Shown here piece by piece: positions 48,767 through 58,777 of a DNA stretch of 64,000 nt. Position 1 is the stretch's first letter. Every line of letters begins with the position of its first letter. Source of the DNA: Tissierellia bacterium (lineage in GTDB: Bacteria; Bacillota; Clostridia; Tissierellales; Tepidimicrobiaceae); assembly GCA_012839745.1 (NCBI GenBank), contig DUMS01000086.1, positions 1-64,000 on the forward strand, in the 5' to 3' direction. Below the pieces are notes generated by a model, which ran no database searches, was not told the origin of the DNA, and saw nothing but the letters and a program-made list of their open reading frames with translations. The translations under genes and the position numbers were made by a program.

Positions 48767-49810
48767 TTATGCCTCCTTAAGCTTAGGTATGTTTTCAATA
48801 TATGGTGGCTTTATTATTCCCTTTTCAGTTATTATGCCTGTAATATTTTCATTGGGGGTTACATCAAATGCAGGATTGTAAACCTCTATTCCTTCCGGAG
48901 CTATTCTTATATTCTCAATATGGGTTAATTCCATGCTGTCCCTTTCCTCTATAACTATTTCCTCCCCTGATTTAATGTCAAAATCTATGGTGGATACAGG
49001 TGCCACTACATAGAAAGGAACATTATATGCCTTTGCAACAACTGATAGCATAAAAGTCCCTATTTTGTTTGCAGTATCTCCATTTAATGCAATTCTATCT
49101 GCTCCAACAAGTATGACATCTATCTTTCCATCCCTTATCAGTGTGGCCGCCACGCTATCTGCAATAAGCCTTACGGGAATTCCTTCCATTTTTAGTTCCC
49201 AGGCAGTAAGCCTTCCTCCCTGGCACCTTGGCCTGGTTTCATCAGCATATACCATTATATCCTTTCCGCTGTAGAATGCTTCCCTTATGACTCCCAATGC
49301 TGTTCCATATCCTGCTGTAGCCAAAGCTCCTGCATTGCAGTGGGTCAGTATTGTGGCTTTTTGGGGTATTATTGCATTTCCATGCTTACCTATGGATTTG
49401 TTGGTATTAATATCCTCCTCATATATTCTGTCGGCCTCTTCCTTTATCCTTTGGTATAGCTTATCAAGGGGTAAATCCTTATGTTTTTCCACAGCATTCC
49501 TCATTCTCCTAATGGCCCACATCAGGTTTACAGCCGTAGGCCTTGCTCTGTTTAGTATGTTCATAGCCTTGTCCAATTCAGAAAAAAATACATCCCTATC
49601 CTCATGAAGAAACTCCTTAGCTGCCAGTACCACTCCGTAAGCTGCAGCAGCCCCAATAGCCGGAGCTCCCCTTACAACCATATCCTTAATGGCAAAATCA
49701 ACATCCCTATAGGTTTTGCACTGAAATATTTCATAGGATACTGGCAATTTTCTCTGATCTATTAAATAAAGAAAATCATCCTTAAACTCCATGGTTTTTA
49801 TTTCAGTCAT
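48767..49810 (-). CDS. mtnA: S-methyl-5-thioribose-1-phosphate isomerase family
   Basis: DMVVRGAPAIGAAAAYGVVLAA; THCNAGALATAGYGTALGVIR; ADETRPRCQGGRLTAWEL; GADRIALNGDTANKIGT. Confidence 0.95.
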   Translation of the reverse strand: MTEIKTMEFKDDFLYLIDQRKLPVSYEIFQCKTYRDVDFAIKDMVVRGAPAIGAAAAYGVVLAAKEFLHEDRDVFFSELDKAMNILNRARPTAVNLMWAIRRMRNAVEKHKDLPLDKLYQRIKEEADRIYEEDINTNKSIGKHGNAIIPQKATILTHCNAGALATAGYGTALGVIREAFYSGKDIMVYADETRPRCQGGRLTAWELKMEGIPVRLIADSVAATLIRDGKIDVILVGADRIALNGDTANKIGTFMLSVVAKAYNVPFYVVAPVSTIDFDIKSGEEIVIEERDSMELTHIENIRIAPEGIEVYNPAFDVTPNENITGIITEKGIIKPPYIENIPKLKEA

Positions 49811-49970
49811 TATATTCCTCCTTTATTCAACTGTCAAATATTATACAATCTATCCACAATAAATTAATTATATCGCCCAAATTATAAAACCTAATATTAG
49901 ATATGATTGATAACCAATATACATAGCTATATTTGACATTTTTCTTTCTTTTCCTCTTTTTTATTTTATT

Positions 49971-50477
49971 TTAAAGATAAAAAAATGCCTCCAACTGATA
50001 AGGCGTTAAGATAATTAAAAGAATGCCTAAGATTAAATATACTACAATCCCGTATATATTTATACTTCTGTTTAAATTCAGTTTCATAATATTTATGCTT
50101 ATATACTGACATATAAATGCACTTAATATGTACAGGCCAATGTGAAAAAATGTATTAGATTCCTTACTTACTGTTTCATATATATACCCTACAAGAACTA
50201 CAAATATGCTCATTGATATTATCCCTGCAGCTTTTGCTATAAAATATGTATATGTTTTATTTCTTAATGCCCAAAACTCAATTAATATAAAAAAAGTCAA
50301 GGAAAAGTACCCTAGCTTTAAATGCTCCCATAAGCTTTCATTGACCGGGCTGAAGTATCCAACTATTTTCGAATTTCCTGACCATTCATATGTAAAATGT
50401 AAAATGGATCCAACTATAACAATCCAGAAGAATCCAGCTATATGCCATTTTTTTATAATTCCATATGTTTTAAACAT
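49971..50477 (-). CDS. Small integral membrane protein, unknown function
   Basis: MFKTYGIIKKWHIAGFFWIVIVGSILHFTYEWSGNSKIVGYFSPVNESLWEHLKLGYFSL; several TM segments. Confidence 0.75.
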   Translation of the reverse strand: MFKTYGIIKKWHIAGFFWIVIVGSILHFTYEWSGNSKIVGYFSPVNESLWEHLKLGYFSLTFFILIEFWALRNKTYTYFIAKAAGIISMSIFVVLVGYIYETVSKESNTFFHIGLYILSAFICQYISINIMKLNLNRSINIYGIVVYLILGILLIILTPYQLEAFFYL

Positions 50478-50511
50478 AATATCACCTCATTGATATTATG
50501 CTCCTTAAAAA

Positions 50512-50573
50512 TAAAAAAATGTGGATAGAAGAAACAAAATCTCTTCTCTTATCCACATTTTTTATTACTTATT
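50512..50573 (-). terminator. Terminator after YitT gene
   Basis: AAAAAATGTGGATA...TATCCACATTTTTT hairpin. Confidence 0.8.
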
Positions 50574-50591
50574 CAATGAAAACTGTATTCT

Positions 50592-51464
50592 TTATATACC
50601 TACACTCCTAAATCCCTTTCCCGTTACTTCCACAACATCATTTATGGTAAGAAATGCCATTGGGTCTATTTCCTCCACTATAGCCTTAAGCTTTGCAGTT
50701 TCCCTTGATGTTACTATGCAGTATATTACCTTTTTGTTTTCATGGGTGTAGGCGCCTATGCCTTCAAGGAAGGTTACACCTCTGTTTAGCCTTGTAAGTA
50801 TTGCCTCTGCAACCAGATCAGATTTTTCCGATACTATAATTACATTCTTCTTTACATTTAATCCTATCTGTACCTTATCCAAAACGCTATAGCCTATATA
50901 CATGGCTATTAACGTATACATTGCAGATTTATATCCAAACAGTAAGGATGAAAGGGATACTATTATCGTATTTGCCATCATAAGACCAGTGCCTATATTT
51001 AGATTATACTTTTTCTTCAGTATTGCAGCTATTATATCAAATCCTCCCTGGGATACCCTGTTTCTAAACATAATTCCCATTCCAATTCCATTGAATATGC
51101 CTCCAAATACCGAAGCCAATATTATATCATCAACTATAAAGTATCTGCCTAATTCTTTTGTTAAGGTCAATATGGAGGAGTAAATAAGCATGGATATAAA
51201 TGCATAAAAGGTAAATTCCCTGTCTACCATCTTTGAACCTAACAGAAATATTGGAATGTTGAGAAGGAATACAGATATACCTGCAGGCAACCCTGTAAGA
51301 TACTGGATGATTATTCCAATTCCTCCTACACCGCCACTTAAAAGCCTGTTTGGTATGAAAAACACATTAAAGGCTATTGAACATAACAGGTTCCCTGTTA
51401 TAATGAATACAAGCTTTGTCATCAACTCTTTTGTGCTTATTCTCTTGGAAAATTCCTTTGCCAT
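50592..51464 (-). CDS. YitT family membrane protein (DUF161/DUF2179)
   Basis: NRLLSGGVGGIGIIIQYLTGLPAGISVFLLNIPIFL; C-terminal GVTFLEGIGAYTHENKKVIYCIVTSRE. Confidence 0.93.
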   Translation of the reverse strand: MAKEFSKRISTKELMTKLVFIITGNLLCSIAFNVFFIPNRLLSGGVGGIGIIIQYLTGLPAGISVFLLNIPIFLLGSKMVDREFTFYAFISMLIYSSILTLTKELGRYFIVDDIILASVFGGIFNGIGMGIMFRNRVSQGGFDIIAAILKKKYNLNIGTGLMMANTIIVSLSSLLFGYKSAMYTLIAMYIGYSVLDKVQIGLNVKKNVIIVSEKSDLVAEAILTRLNRGVTFLEGIGAYTHENKKVIYCIVTSRETAKLKAIVEEIDPMAFLTINDVVEVTGKGFRSVGI

Positions 51465-51525
51465 TATTATCCCCTTTACAATATATTTTTGTTCTCAATA
51501 CAATATAACAAATATAGAATAAATT

Positions 51526-51564
51526 AGCAATACCATGAATAGAAACATCTATCATGGTATTGCT
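51526..51564. repeat. Inverted repeat upstream of yitT-like gene
   Basis: AGCAATACCATGA ... TCATGGTATTGCT, 13-bp perfect arms. Confidence 0.7.
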
Positions 51565-51608
51565 GTTTATAGGCAAAGGGGGTATTGTGTTTATTTTAAT
51601 TATTTCCA

Positions 51609-51692
51609 GGGCTTTGAATACAGCAAATAGCCATAATCGGCATATTGTAGAGGGAGATTTATAATTCTCTTGTTAGCTGTATTCAAATGCCC
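51609..51692. repeat. Long inverted repeat downstream of M14 peptidase gene
   Basis: GGGCTTTGAATACAGC ... GCTGTATTCAAATGCCC (one bulge), 51-nt loop. Confidence 0.65.
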
Positions 51693-51716
51693 TTTGGAAA
51701 CAAATATAAAGCTTAC

Positions 51717-53105
51717 CTAATTGTTCTTAAGATAATCTGCCATCAACAAGCCGCATTCAAGCTGAATGCTTATCAGCTTTTTAATGGGTATTACTTCATA
51801 GTCAATTTCCTTTTCAAGATAATCGCTTAGCTCCTTTAACCTGGACAGAGATTTATTGAAGGCTTCTTCCAATTTAGCTTTCTTTTCCGGATTGTCTTCA
51901 TTGTTTTTCCTCATATTCTCAAGCTCCATCTCATTGGCTCTTACCAATAACCCATAAGACAGCATCTTATAGAATTTAGCAACCAGCAGGTTGTCAAATT
52001 TCTCAGCTACTGTTGCAGCTCTGTTGTAATCCGGATTTTCGCTTATCATCTTTCTTGTAGCTTCATTGCTTTCCTTATTGTTTGTAAATGCCTCAAGCGC
52101 CAATTTAAAAGGATTTTTATCATTCATATATTCAATGGTGCTGTTTAATGTGCTTCTAATAAACTCATCTGCTTCCTCTGAAAATTCCAGGCTTTCCAGT
52201 ACTGCATCCTTTCTTGACATATCCGATTCAGACATGTCGTTTATCCTCTTGTCATAGAAATATGGCAGCTCTGTCAGCAACGTAAAGGAATTGCATAATT
52301 CATAAGCATAATCTGCGCTACAGGTTCCGCATTTTATTTGCTCTTCCGGATTCTTTACTCCATATTGCTCAAGATAGTCATAGTCCTGACGGATTCCCAA
52401 GCTCTGGTATATTGCAGGAGCAAATGCCACACAATATGGAGCTTCAGGTTCCCCAAGGTTTAGAGGAACTCCCTGCTTTTTGGCTGCATTTTTCATAGCC
52501 TCATAAACTTCAGGCGTCTCCCATGTTATATACCAGTAAACTCCACCAAATCCTGCATTGTGAAGTGAATATATGAATTTTGGCCTAATATCATCTATTA
52601 ATTTCATCATAGCCCTGGTTTCAGGTATAGGGTTGTGGAAATGCAGATTCTTGTAATCTATTGGGAAGGTCCAGTCAACCTGTTGATGACCTGCTGGCCT
52701 GAAGAAATTCCTGGCATAATTATACAGCGTAAAGGGTCCCTTGAACCAGTTTTCATTTAGCTTAGTTCCATCAGCATCCCAGGATTTTACTATATACCAG
52801 GTATAGTCCAGCTCTTCCCTTAGCTCTTTGTTTTCAGCAAGCTCCCTGGAAAAATACTCAAGAAGCATTGCACCTATTGGCTCATTGGGATGTGGACACC
52901 CGAACATAAGGGCATTATTTGAACCATTGCCAATCTTTAAACAGTACAATGGGTGATTATTCCTTGTTCTGCCTATTTCAAACAGCTTAACCACATCAGG
53001 ATATTCTTCAGCAAGCTTTTTGCTGTTTTCATCCATTTCGTCAACTGTCAGAAAGACCTTGTAATCTGGTATTCTGTTTATTACATCTTCAAATAGCCTT
53101 TTCAT
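51717..53105 (-). CDS. M14 family zinc carboxypeptidase-like protein
   Basis: MFGCPHPNEPIGAMLLEYF (HxxE); FIYSLHNAGFGGVYWY; GGAGG RBS before MKRLFEDV. Confidence 0.85.
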   Translation of the reverse strand: MKRLFEDVINRIPDYKVFLTVDEMDENSKKLAEEYPDVVKLFEIGRTRNNHPLYCLKIGNGSNNALMFGCPHPNEPIGAMLLEYFSRELAENKELREELDYTWYIVKSWDADGTKLNENWFKGPFTLYNYARNFFRPAGHQQVDWTFPIDYKNLHFHNPIPETRAMMKLIDDIRPKFIYSLHNAGFGGVYWYITWETPEVYEAMKNAAKKQGVPLNLGEPEAPYCVAFAPAIYQSLGIRQDYDYLEQYGVKNPEEQIKCGTCSADYAYELCNSFTLLTELPYFYDKRINDMSESDMSRKDAVLESLEFSEEADEFIRSTLNSTIEYMNDKNPFKLALEAFTNNKESNEATRKMISENPDYNRAATVAEKFDNLLVAKFYKMLSYGLLVRANEMELENMRKNNEDNPEKKAKLEEAFNKSLSRLKELSDYLEKEIDYEVIPIKKLISIQLECGLLMADYLKNN

Positions 53106-53164
53106 TCTCTCGCCTCCTAAAACAGAAGCTAATTGCATATAAAATATGCAATTAGCCTATTTTG

Positions 53165-54751
53165 TTATTCTGCTATGTCAGTAAATGTGTATTCTGCCCA
53201 GCCCCATTTGCCTGTTCCATCTATAGGCAGATTTATGAATTTAGCGTTGTTTGCATCATATGCAGCATATGCTACCAGTGGTATATAAGGTATTTCTTCA
53301 GCAAGTATTGCCTGAGCTTGTTTGTATAGCTTAGCTCTTTCTTTCATATCTCCAATTGTAATAGCTTTCAAACATAGCTCATCAAATTCAGCATTGCTGT
53401 AATTTCCTAAGTTACCTGCCTGACCTGTTCCTAACCTTTTATATAAAGCATGTGGGTCTGGTCCCATGAATCCACCTTGCATTTCAAGCATGAAGTCTCT
53501 TTGTACTGCAACTTTTTGATCCCAGGCATTGTACTCATGAACCTGTACTGTTAATTCTATTCCGGCTTGTGCCAATGTTGCAGCTATAAGCTTTGCAGTA
53601 TCTGGATATCCGTAACCTTCAAATACATCTATAGTAAGCCCTCTAACATAGAATCCGTCTGCATCCTGTACGTATCCTGCTTCTTCCAGTATCCTTCTTG
53701 CTTCCTCTATATTGAATTTAGGAGCTGTATCTTCGCTGTTTGTTGCCCATTCGATTAATGAAGGATAATAGTTATATTCTGGTTTTTGTATTCCATTGAA
53801 TATCTTTTCAGATATCTCTTCTCTGTTTATTGCAGTAGCTATGGCTCTTCTCAGGTTTACATCCTTTAATGTCTCATTATCCATGTTAAATATAATCCTC
53901 ATAGGTGATGGATATTCGTTTATTTCCATTCTGATATTTGGATTTGCCATTAATTCGTCAACATTTGCTGCAGGTACAGCTTCCAGTACGTCTATTTCTC
54001 CGTTTACAAGAGCCTGAACAGCTGTAGACTCGTCAGGAATTATTGAGAATATCAGCTTGTCCAGTTTTGGTCTTCCTTCATGGTAATCATCATTAGCAAC
54101 CAAAGTTACGCTTTCTCCCTGTTTATGCTCTACAAATTTAAATGGTCCGGAGCCTATTGGTTGTTTTGCAGCTGGGTTATCTTCCCAAGGCTGTCCGTTG
54201 TTGTATATATGCTCTGGAAGTATGAAAGTAGCATACCATCCCAAATCTGCTATAAAGGAAACGTCAGGCTGCACCATATTGAAAACTACAGTATAGTCAT
54301 CTGGAGTTTCTATGGAATCCACTAACTGTAACCTTGTTGACATATAATAAGTTGGGTTACCCTTTATATAGTCAAAAGTATATTTTACGTCCTTGCTGGT
54401 AACCTTTTCTCCGTCATGCCAGTGTACATCATCTCTTAAGTGGAAAGTAATAGCCAGACCATCTTCACTTACTTCCCAATCAGTAGCCAAATCAGGTATT
54501 ACCTGCTTGCTTGCATCCAGCTTAACAAGCCTGTTAAACAGGTTCTGTACAATAGGATATGCATTGTCATCTGCCAATGTGTCAGGGTTAAAGGACATTG
54601 GATCGCCTATAAGCCTAACAATTAATGTCTTTTCTCCTCCTCCGCTGTTTTCATTTCCGCCAGTGGCCTGGTCTTTATTGCCACCACATCCTACAGCAAA
54701 AACTGCAATTAAAGTTAAAATTGAAACCAGTAAGAACAGTTTTCTTTTCAT
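53165..54751 (-). CDS. Oligopeptide ABC transporter substrate-binding lipoprotein
   Basis: Lipobox LIAVFAVGCGGN; LATDWEVSEDGLAITFHLRDDVHWHDGEKVTSKDVKYTFD. Confidence 0.95.
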   Translation of the reverse strand: MKRKLFLLVSILTLIAVFAVGCGGNKDQATGGNENSGGGEKTLIVRLIGDPMSFNPDTLADDNAYPIVQNLFNRLVKLDASKQVIPDLATDWEVSEDGLAITFHLRDDVHWHDGEKVTSKDVKYTFDYIKGNPTYYMSTRLQLVDSIETPDDYTVVFNMVQPDVSFIADLGWYATFILPEHIYNNGQPWEDNPAAKQPIGSGPFKFVEHKQGESVTLVANDDYHEGRPKLDKLIFSIIPDESTAVQALVNGEIDVLEAVPAANVDELMANPNIRMEINEYPSPMRIIFNMDNETLKDVNLRRAIATAINREEISEKIFNGIQKPEYNYYPSLIEWATNSEDTAPKFNIEEARRILEEAGYVQDADGFYVRGLTIDVFEGYGYPDTAKLIAATLAQAGIELTVQVHEYNAWDQKVAVQRDFMLEMQGGFMGPDPHALYKRLGTGQAGNLGNYSNAEFDELCLKAITIGDMKERAKLYKQAQAILAEEIPYIPLVAYAAYDANNAKFINLPIDGTGKWGWAEYTFTDIAE

Positions 54752-54771
54752 TATTTACCCTCCTTGTCAAT

Positions 54772-55755
54772 TTAATATAATCTATCACAAGCTACCTTAT
54801 GACCTCCTCCTACATCATGGGTAGCTGGATATTCCTTGAAGCATTCCTTGCTTGCCTTGAAACACCTTGAGGCAAAATAGCATCCTGGACCCGGGTTTAT
54901 AGGCGTAGGTGGCTCACCTTCAACCTTTATCTTGTCCATAATCTCATCAGGGTCAATGGAACCGCAGTTGGAAATAAGGGCCTGAGTATATGGATGTCTT
55001 GGATTGCTGATAACCTCATCTGCCTCTCCATATTCAACTATTCTCCCCAAATACATAACTGCAACCTTGTCAGAAATATATCTGGTTAAGGAAATATCAT
55101 GGCTTATGAATATAACTGCAGCATCCTTTTCTCTGCTAAGCTTAAGAAGCATGTTGATTATCTCTGCCCTTACGGATACGTCCAGCATGGATACAGGCTC
55201 ATCAGCAATTACGAATTTTGGCTCAACTAGCATTGCCCTCAAAATGGATATCCTCTGCAGCTGCCCTCCGGACAGCTCATGGGGATACCTTCTTGCTATT
55301 TCCTCTGCAGGATGAAGACCTCCCGATTCCAGTGCTTCCAGTATTATCTTCTTCCTTTCATCCTTATCCTTTCCTATGGAATGGATGTTTAAGGGCCTCA
55401 TAAGAATTTCCTCTATTGTATCCCTAGGAGTAAAGGAATCATAGGGATTCTGGAATACAATCTGTACCAGCCTTCTAAATGCCTTAGGGTCCTTTTTCAA
55501 AAGATTGCCTGTAGATTCACCTTCTATGTATACATCTCCACTGGTTGGATTCTCAAGCCTTGCAAGAATCCTTCCCAATGTAGACTTTCCGCATCCTGAT
55601 TCTCCAATTATTCCAAGTATCTCCCCTCTATCCATGTTGATGGAAACTCCGTCAACTGCCTTTACATACCTTTTTTCTCCGGAAAATACCCTGTTGCCTT
55701 TTGCCGGATACCACATGGATACATTGTCTATGCATATAAATGAGTCATTTTTCAT
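54772..55755 (-). CDS. Oligopeptide ABC transporter ATPase (OppF-like)
   Basis: IGESGCGKSTLGRIL; LSGGQLQRISILRAM; C-terminal NPGPGCYFASRCFKASKEC. Confidence 0.94.
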   Translation of the reverse strand: MKNDSFICIDNVSMWYPAKGNRVFSGEKRYVKAVDGVSINMDRGEILGIIGESGCGKSTLGRILARLENPTSGDVYIEGESTGNLLKKDPKAFRRLVQIVFQNPYDSFTPRDTIEEILMRPLNIHSIGKDKDERKKIILEALESGGLHPAEEIARRYPHELSGGQLQRISILRAMLVEPKFVIADEPVSMLDVSVRAEIINMLLKLSREKDAAVIFISHDISLTRYISDKVAVMYLGRIVEYGEADEVISNPRHPYTQALISNCGSIDPDEIMDKIKVEGEPPTPINPGPGCYFASRCFKASKECFKEYPATHDVGGGHKVACDRLY

Positions 55756-56724
55756 CTACCTTTCACCTCCATACAGGTGGCATCTTACGGTCCTTCCGTT
55801 TTCCATCTCTATAACAGGCGGCTTTTTCTGGCATATATCCATTGCACTGCTGCATCTTGGAGCAAAAATACAGCCTTCGTATTTCTTTGACAAATCTGGC
55901 AGGAAACCTCCTATGCTCTGCAGCTTTTCCTTTTTGCCCTTAAGGGATGGAAATGATGCCATAAGCCCTTTGGTATATGGATGCATGGGTTTTTTCAAAA
56001 CATCCTTGACATATCCCAATTCCATAATCTCTCCTGCATACATTACGGCAACCTTGTTACAGGAGGTGGCAACTACTGACATATCATGGGTTATCATTAT
56101 TCTGGTCATGTCCATCTCCTTTTCCATCTTGACAACCTCGTCAAGTATCTGCCCCTGGGTTACTACGTCCAGTGCTGTAGTAGCTTCGTCCATTATGAGG
56201 AGCTTTGGATTGTTAATAAGGCTTATTGCAATGGAAACCCTCTGAAGCATGCCTCCTGACAGCTCGTGAGGATACAGATTATATACTCTATCTGACAGGT
56301 TTACCAGCTTAAGCAAATGGATAAACCTTTCAGCTATTTCCTCTCTTGTTGCCTTTGGGTTATGGACTCTATATATATCCTCCACCTGGGTCCTTATCCT
56401 ATGAACAGGAGAAAGGGAATTCATGGATTTCTGAAATACAACACTCAGCTCTTTCCATCTGAGTTTTTTAAGCTCCTCTTCAGACAGCTTCACCAGATCC
56501 TTCCCGAGAAAATATGCACTGCCTGATATTTCAGTGCTTTTTTCAGGCAAAAGCCTTAAAAGTGCCATTGCCATAGTTGATTTTCCTGAGCCTGATTCTC
56601 CTACAATGCCTAAGGAATCCCCTCTGTTTATGCTGAAATTTGCATCCTTTACTGCATATACTTTCTTGTATTTATTCACATATGTAACATTGAAGTTCCT
56701 TACATCAAGAATAACATTGTCCAT
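55756..56724 (-). CDS. Oligopeptide ABC transporter ATPase (OppD-like)
   Basis: VGESGSGKSTMAMALLRLLP; LSGGMLQRVSIAISL; GCIFAPRCSSAMDIC. Confidence 0.94.
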   Translation of the reverse strand: MDNVILDVRNFNVTYVNKYKKVYAVKDANFSINRGDSLGIVGESGSGKSTMAMALLRLLPEKSTEISGSAYFLGKDLVKLSEEELKKLRWKELSVVFQKSMNSLSPVHRIRTQVEDIYRVHNPKATREEIAERFIHLLKLVNLSDRVYNLYPHELSGGMLQRVSIAISLINNPKLLIMDEATTALDVVTQGQILDEVVKMEKEMDMTRIMITHDMSVVATSCNKVAVMYAGEIMELGYVKDVLKKPMHPYTKGLMASFPSLKGKKEKLQSIGGFLPDLSKKYEGCIFAPRCSSAMDICQKKPPVIEMENGRTVRCHLYGGER

Positions 56725-56727
56725 ATT

Positions 56728-57558
56728 TTACACCCCTTTTCCCTTGGAACGCTTAGGGTTCATCACATGGTTCAGTCCATCTCCCAAGAGATAGAATATG
56801 GTTACTGTTATTACAATTGCAATGCCGGCAAATGTTGCAATCCACCATGCACTTGTAAGGTATGCCTTTCCATCATATATCATCTGACCCCAGCTTATTA
56901 TATTGGGATCCCCCAGCCCCAGAAAGCTTAATCCTGCTTCAGTAAGTATTGCATTTGACATTCCTACTGTGGTATTAGCAATAACCGGAAATACTCCGTT
57001 TGGTATTATGTATTTAAACAGTATCTGCAATCTTGATTCACCCATGGCTGTGGCAGCTTTTACAAAGGTCCTTTCCCTTAATGATAGTGCCTGTGCCCTC
57101 ATAAGCTTTGCATTGCTTGGCCAGGTGGTTATTCCTATTACCACCATTACGTTGTATATGCTGTTTCCAAATAAGGCTATTATTAAAAGTATCAAAAAGA
57201 ATGTAGGAAGCATCATGAATATATTGATGAACTCAGAGATGGCTCTGTCTACTTGTCCGCCAAAATAACCTGCAACTCCTCCTATCAGCATTCCCAGTAT
57301 TCCTGATATAAAAGCCGATATTACAGCAACCTTCAAAGAAGTCCTGGTACCATGTATAATCATGCTGAATATATCCTGCCCCATTTTATTGGTTCCAAGC
57401 AAATGGCCATTTTCCCCTAATTTGTTTAATACGTCAGGGCCATAGTAATAAGGGTCCTCAGGTGCAATTACAGGTGCTAATACTGCAACCAGAAGCAGGA
57501 ATATTAGCCCTAAAATCCCAAATAAAAGCTGTTTGTCATTTACTATTGTTCTAATCAT
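56728..57558 (-). CDS. Oligopeptide ABC transporter permease (OppC-like)
   Basis: GTNKMGQDIFSMIIHGTRTSLKVAVISAF; EAGLSFLGLGDPNIISWGQMI. Confidence 0.94.
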   Translation of the reverse strand: MIRTIVNDKQLLFGILGLIFLLLVAVLAPVIAPEDPYYYGPDVLNKLGENGHLLGTNKMGQDIFSMIIHGTRTSLKVAVISAFISGILGMLIGGVAGYFGGQVDRAISEFINIFMMLPTFFLILLIIALFGNSIYNVMVVIGITTWPSNAKLMRAQALSLRERTFVKAATAMGESRLQILFKYIIPNGVFPVIANTTVGMSNAILTEAGLSFLGLGDPNIISWGQMIYDGKAYLTSAWWIATFAGIAIVITVTIFYLLGDGLNHVMNPKRSKGKGV

Positions 57559-57569
57559 AATAAAACCTC

Positions 57570-58532
57570 CTAGTACCTGATTCTTGGATCAAGTATTGCA
57601 TATACTATATCTACCACTATCATTACTACTGCAATTGACACTGACATTATAAGGTATATGCCTATTAATGTTGGGTAATCCCTCTGGTTAATTGCCGTTA
57701 ATACCAGCCTGCCTGTCCCGGGCCATGCAAAAACTGTTTCAATGAGGGATACGCCAGTAATAAGATAGGCCAAGGATATGCCAAATATTGTTACAGTAGG
57801 CAGTATTGCATTTCTGAATATATACTTGTTGAATATCTTCTTTTCACTCATTCCTGTGGCTCTGAGAGTAAGTATGTAGTCCTCGTTGGTTACCTGTAGT
57901 ACTGAAGATTTTGCTATTCTGTAATACATGGGTATTTCAATGAGAACCAGAGTGCCTACTGGAAGTATCATATGCTTAATAACATCCAAAACATAAGCCA
58001 TGCCTGTATATGAAGCTCTTGCATCGGTCATTCCATATGTAGGCAGTATATTTAGCACTGTTGAAAATATAATAATGAGCATAAGCCCAAGCCAAAAGCT
58101 TGGCATTGAGTTCAATATATATGAAAATCCGGAAAACAGCACATCAATAAATGTTCCTTCCTTCCTTGCAGCAACAATTCCCATGGCAGTTCCTATAATC
58201 AGGGATAATACCCCTGAAGTCAAAACCAGAAGGATTGTAGCAGGGAGCTTTTCAGCAATCATGTCAGCAACCGGTCTGTTATATATGATGGAGATTCCCA
58301 AATCCCCTCTCATGGCAGTCTTAAGATAGCTAAAGAACTGTATATGCAGCGGTTTATTAAGTCCGTATTTTTCTTCCAAGGCTGCCCTTAAAACCGGGTC
58401 ATCAGATTCCTTACCCATAAGGGTCTTAATTGGATCACCAGGTGCCAGATTTATTATCAAGAAATTAATTACAAAAGCTATAACAATGGTTAATAGTCCT
58501 GTCAACAACCTTTTAAATAAATACCTTTTCAT
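57570..58532 (-). CDS. Oligopeptide ABC transporter permease (OppB-like)
   Basis: MKRYLFKRLLTGLLTIVIAFVINFLIINLAPGDPI; YILTLRATGMSEKKIFNKYIFRNAILPTVT. Confidence 0.94.
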   Translation of the reverse strand: MKRYLFKRLLTGLLTIVIAFVINFLIINLAPGDPIKTLMGKESDDPVLRAALEEKYGLNKPLHIQFFSYLKTAMRGDLGISIIYNRPVADMIAEKLPATILLVLTSGVLSLIIGTAMGIVAARKEGTFIDVLFSGFSYILNSMPSFWLGLMLIIIFSTVLNILPTYGMTDARASYTGMAYVLDVIKHMILPVGTLVLIEIPMYYRIAKSSVLQVTNEDYILTLRATGMSEKKIFNKYIFRNAILPTVTIFGISLAYLITGVSLIETVFAWPGTGRLVLTAINQRDYPTLIGIYLIMSVSIAVVMIVVDIVYAILDPRIRY

Positions 58533-58573
58533 TTAACTCCCTCCCTTTCCCAGCACAGAAAAATTAACGCAAT

Positions 58574-58587
58574 ATGAACACGTTCAT
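58574..58587. promoter_or_regulatory. Candidate TetR operator ATGAAC-AC-GTTCAT upstream of opp operon
   Basis: Perfect inverted repeat in the divergent tetR-opp intergenic region, 42 bp from the oppB start. Confidence 0.6.
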
Positions 58588-58777
58588 TTTTGGGTTATTT
58601 TTATGATATTACAATGACTAATAAAAGTCAATTACTATTTTGAATATTGGTATTTTTCAATATTATCATTTTTGTTATGCTTTTCTATTTTAATTTTATA
58701 TTCAAACTGCTATAATTGGATTTGCAGTGTATACATAATAGCAATGTGCTTATTGCTAATTTTTTAAGGAGGTAAGC

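Noticed and set aside
55505-56245. 246-aa plus-strand ORF
   Set aside because: Lies opposite well-supported oppF/oppD genes; composition is typical of a shadow ORF.
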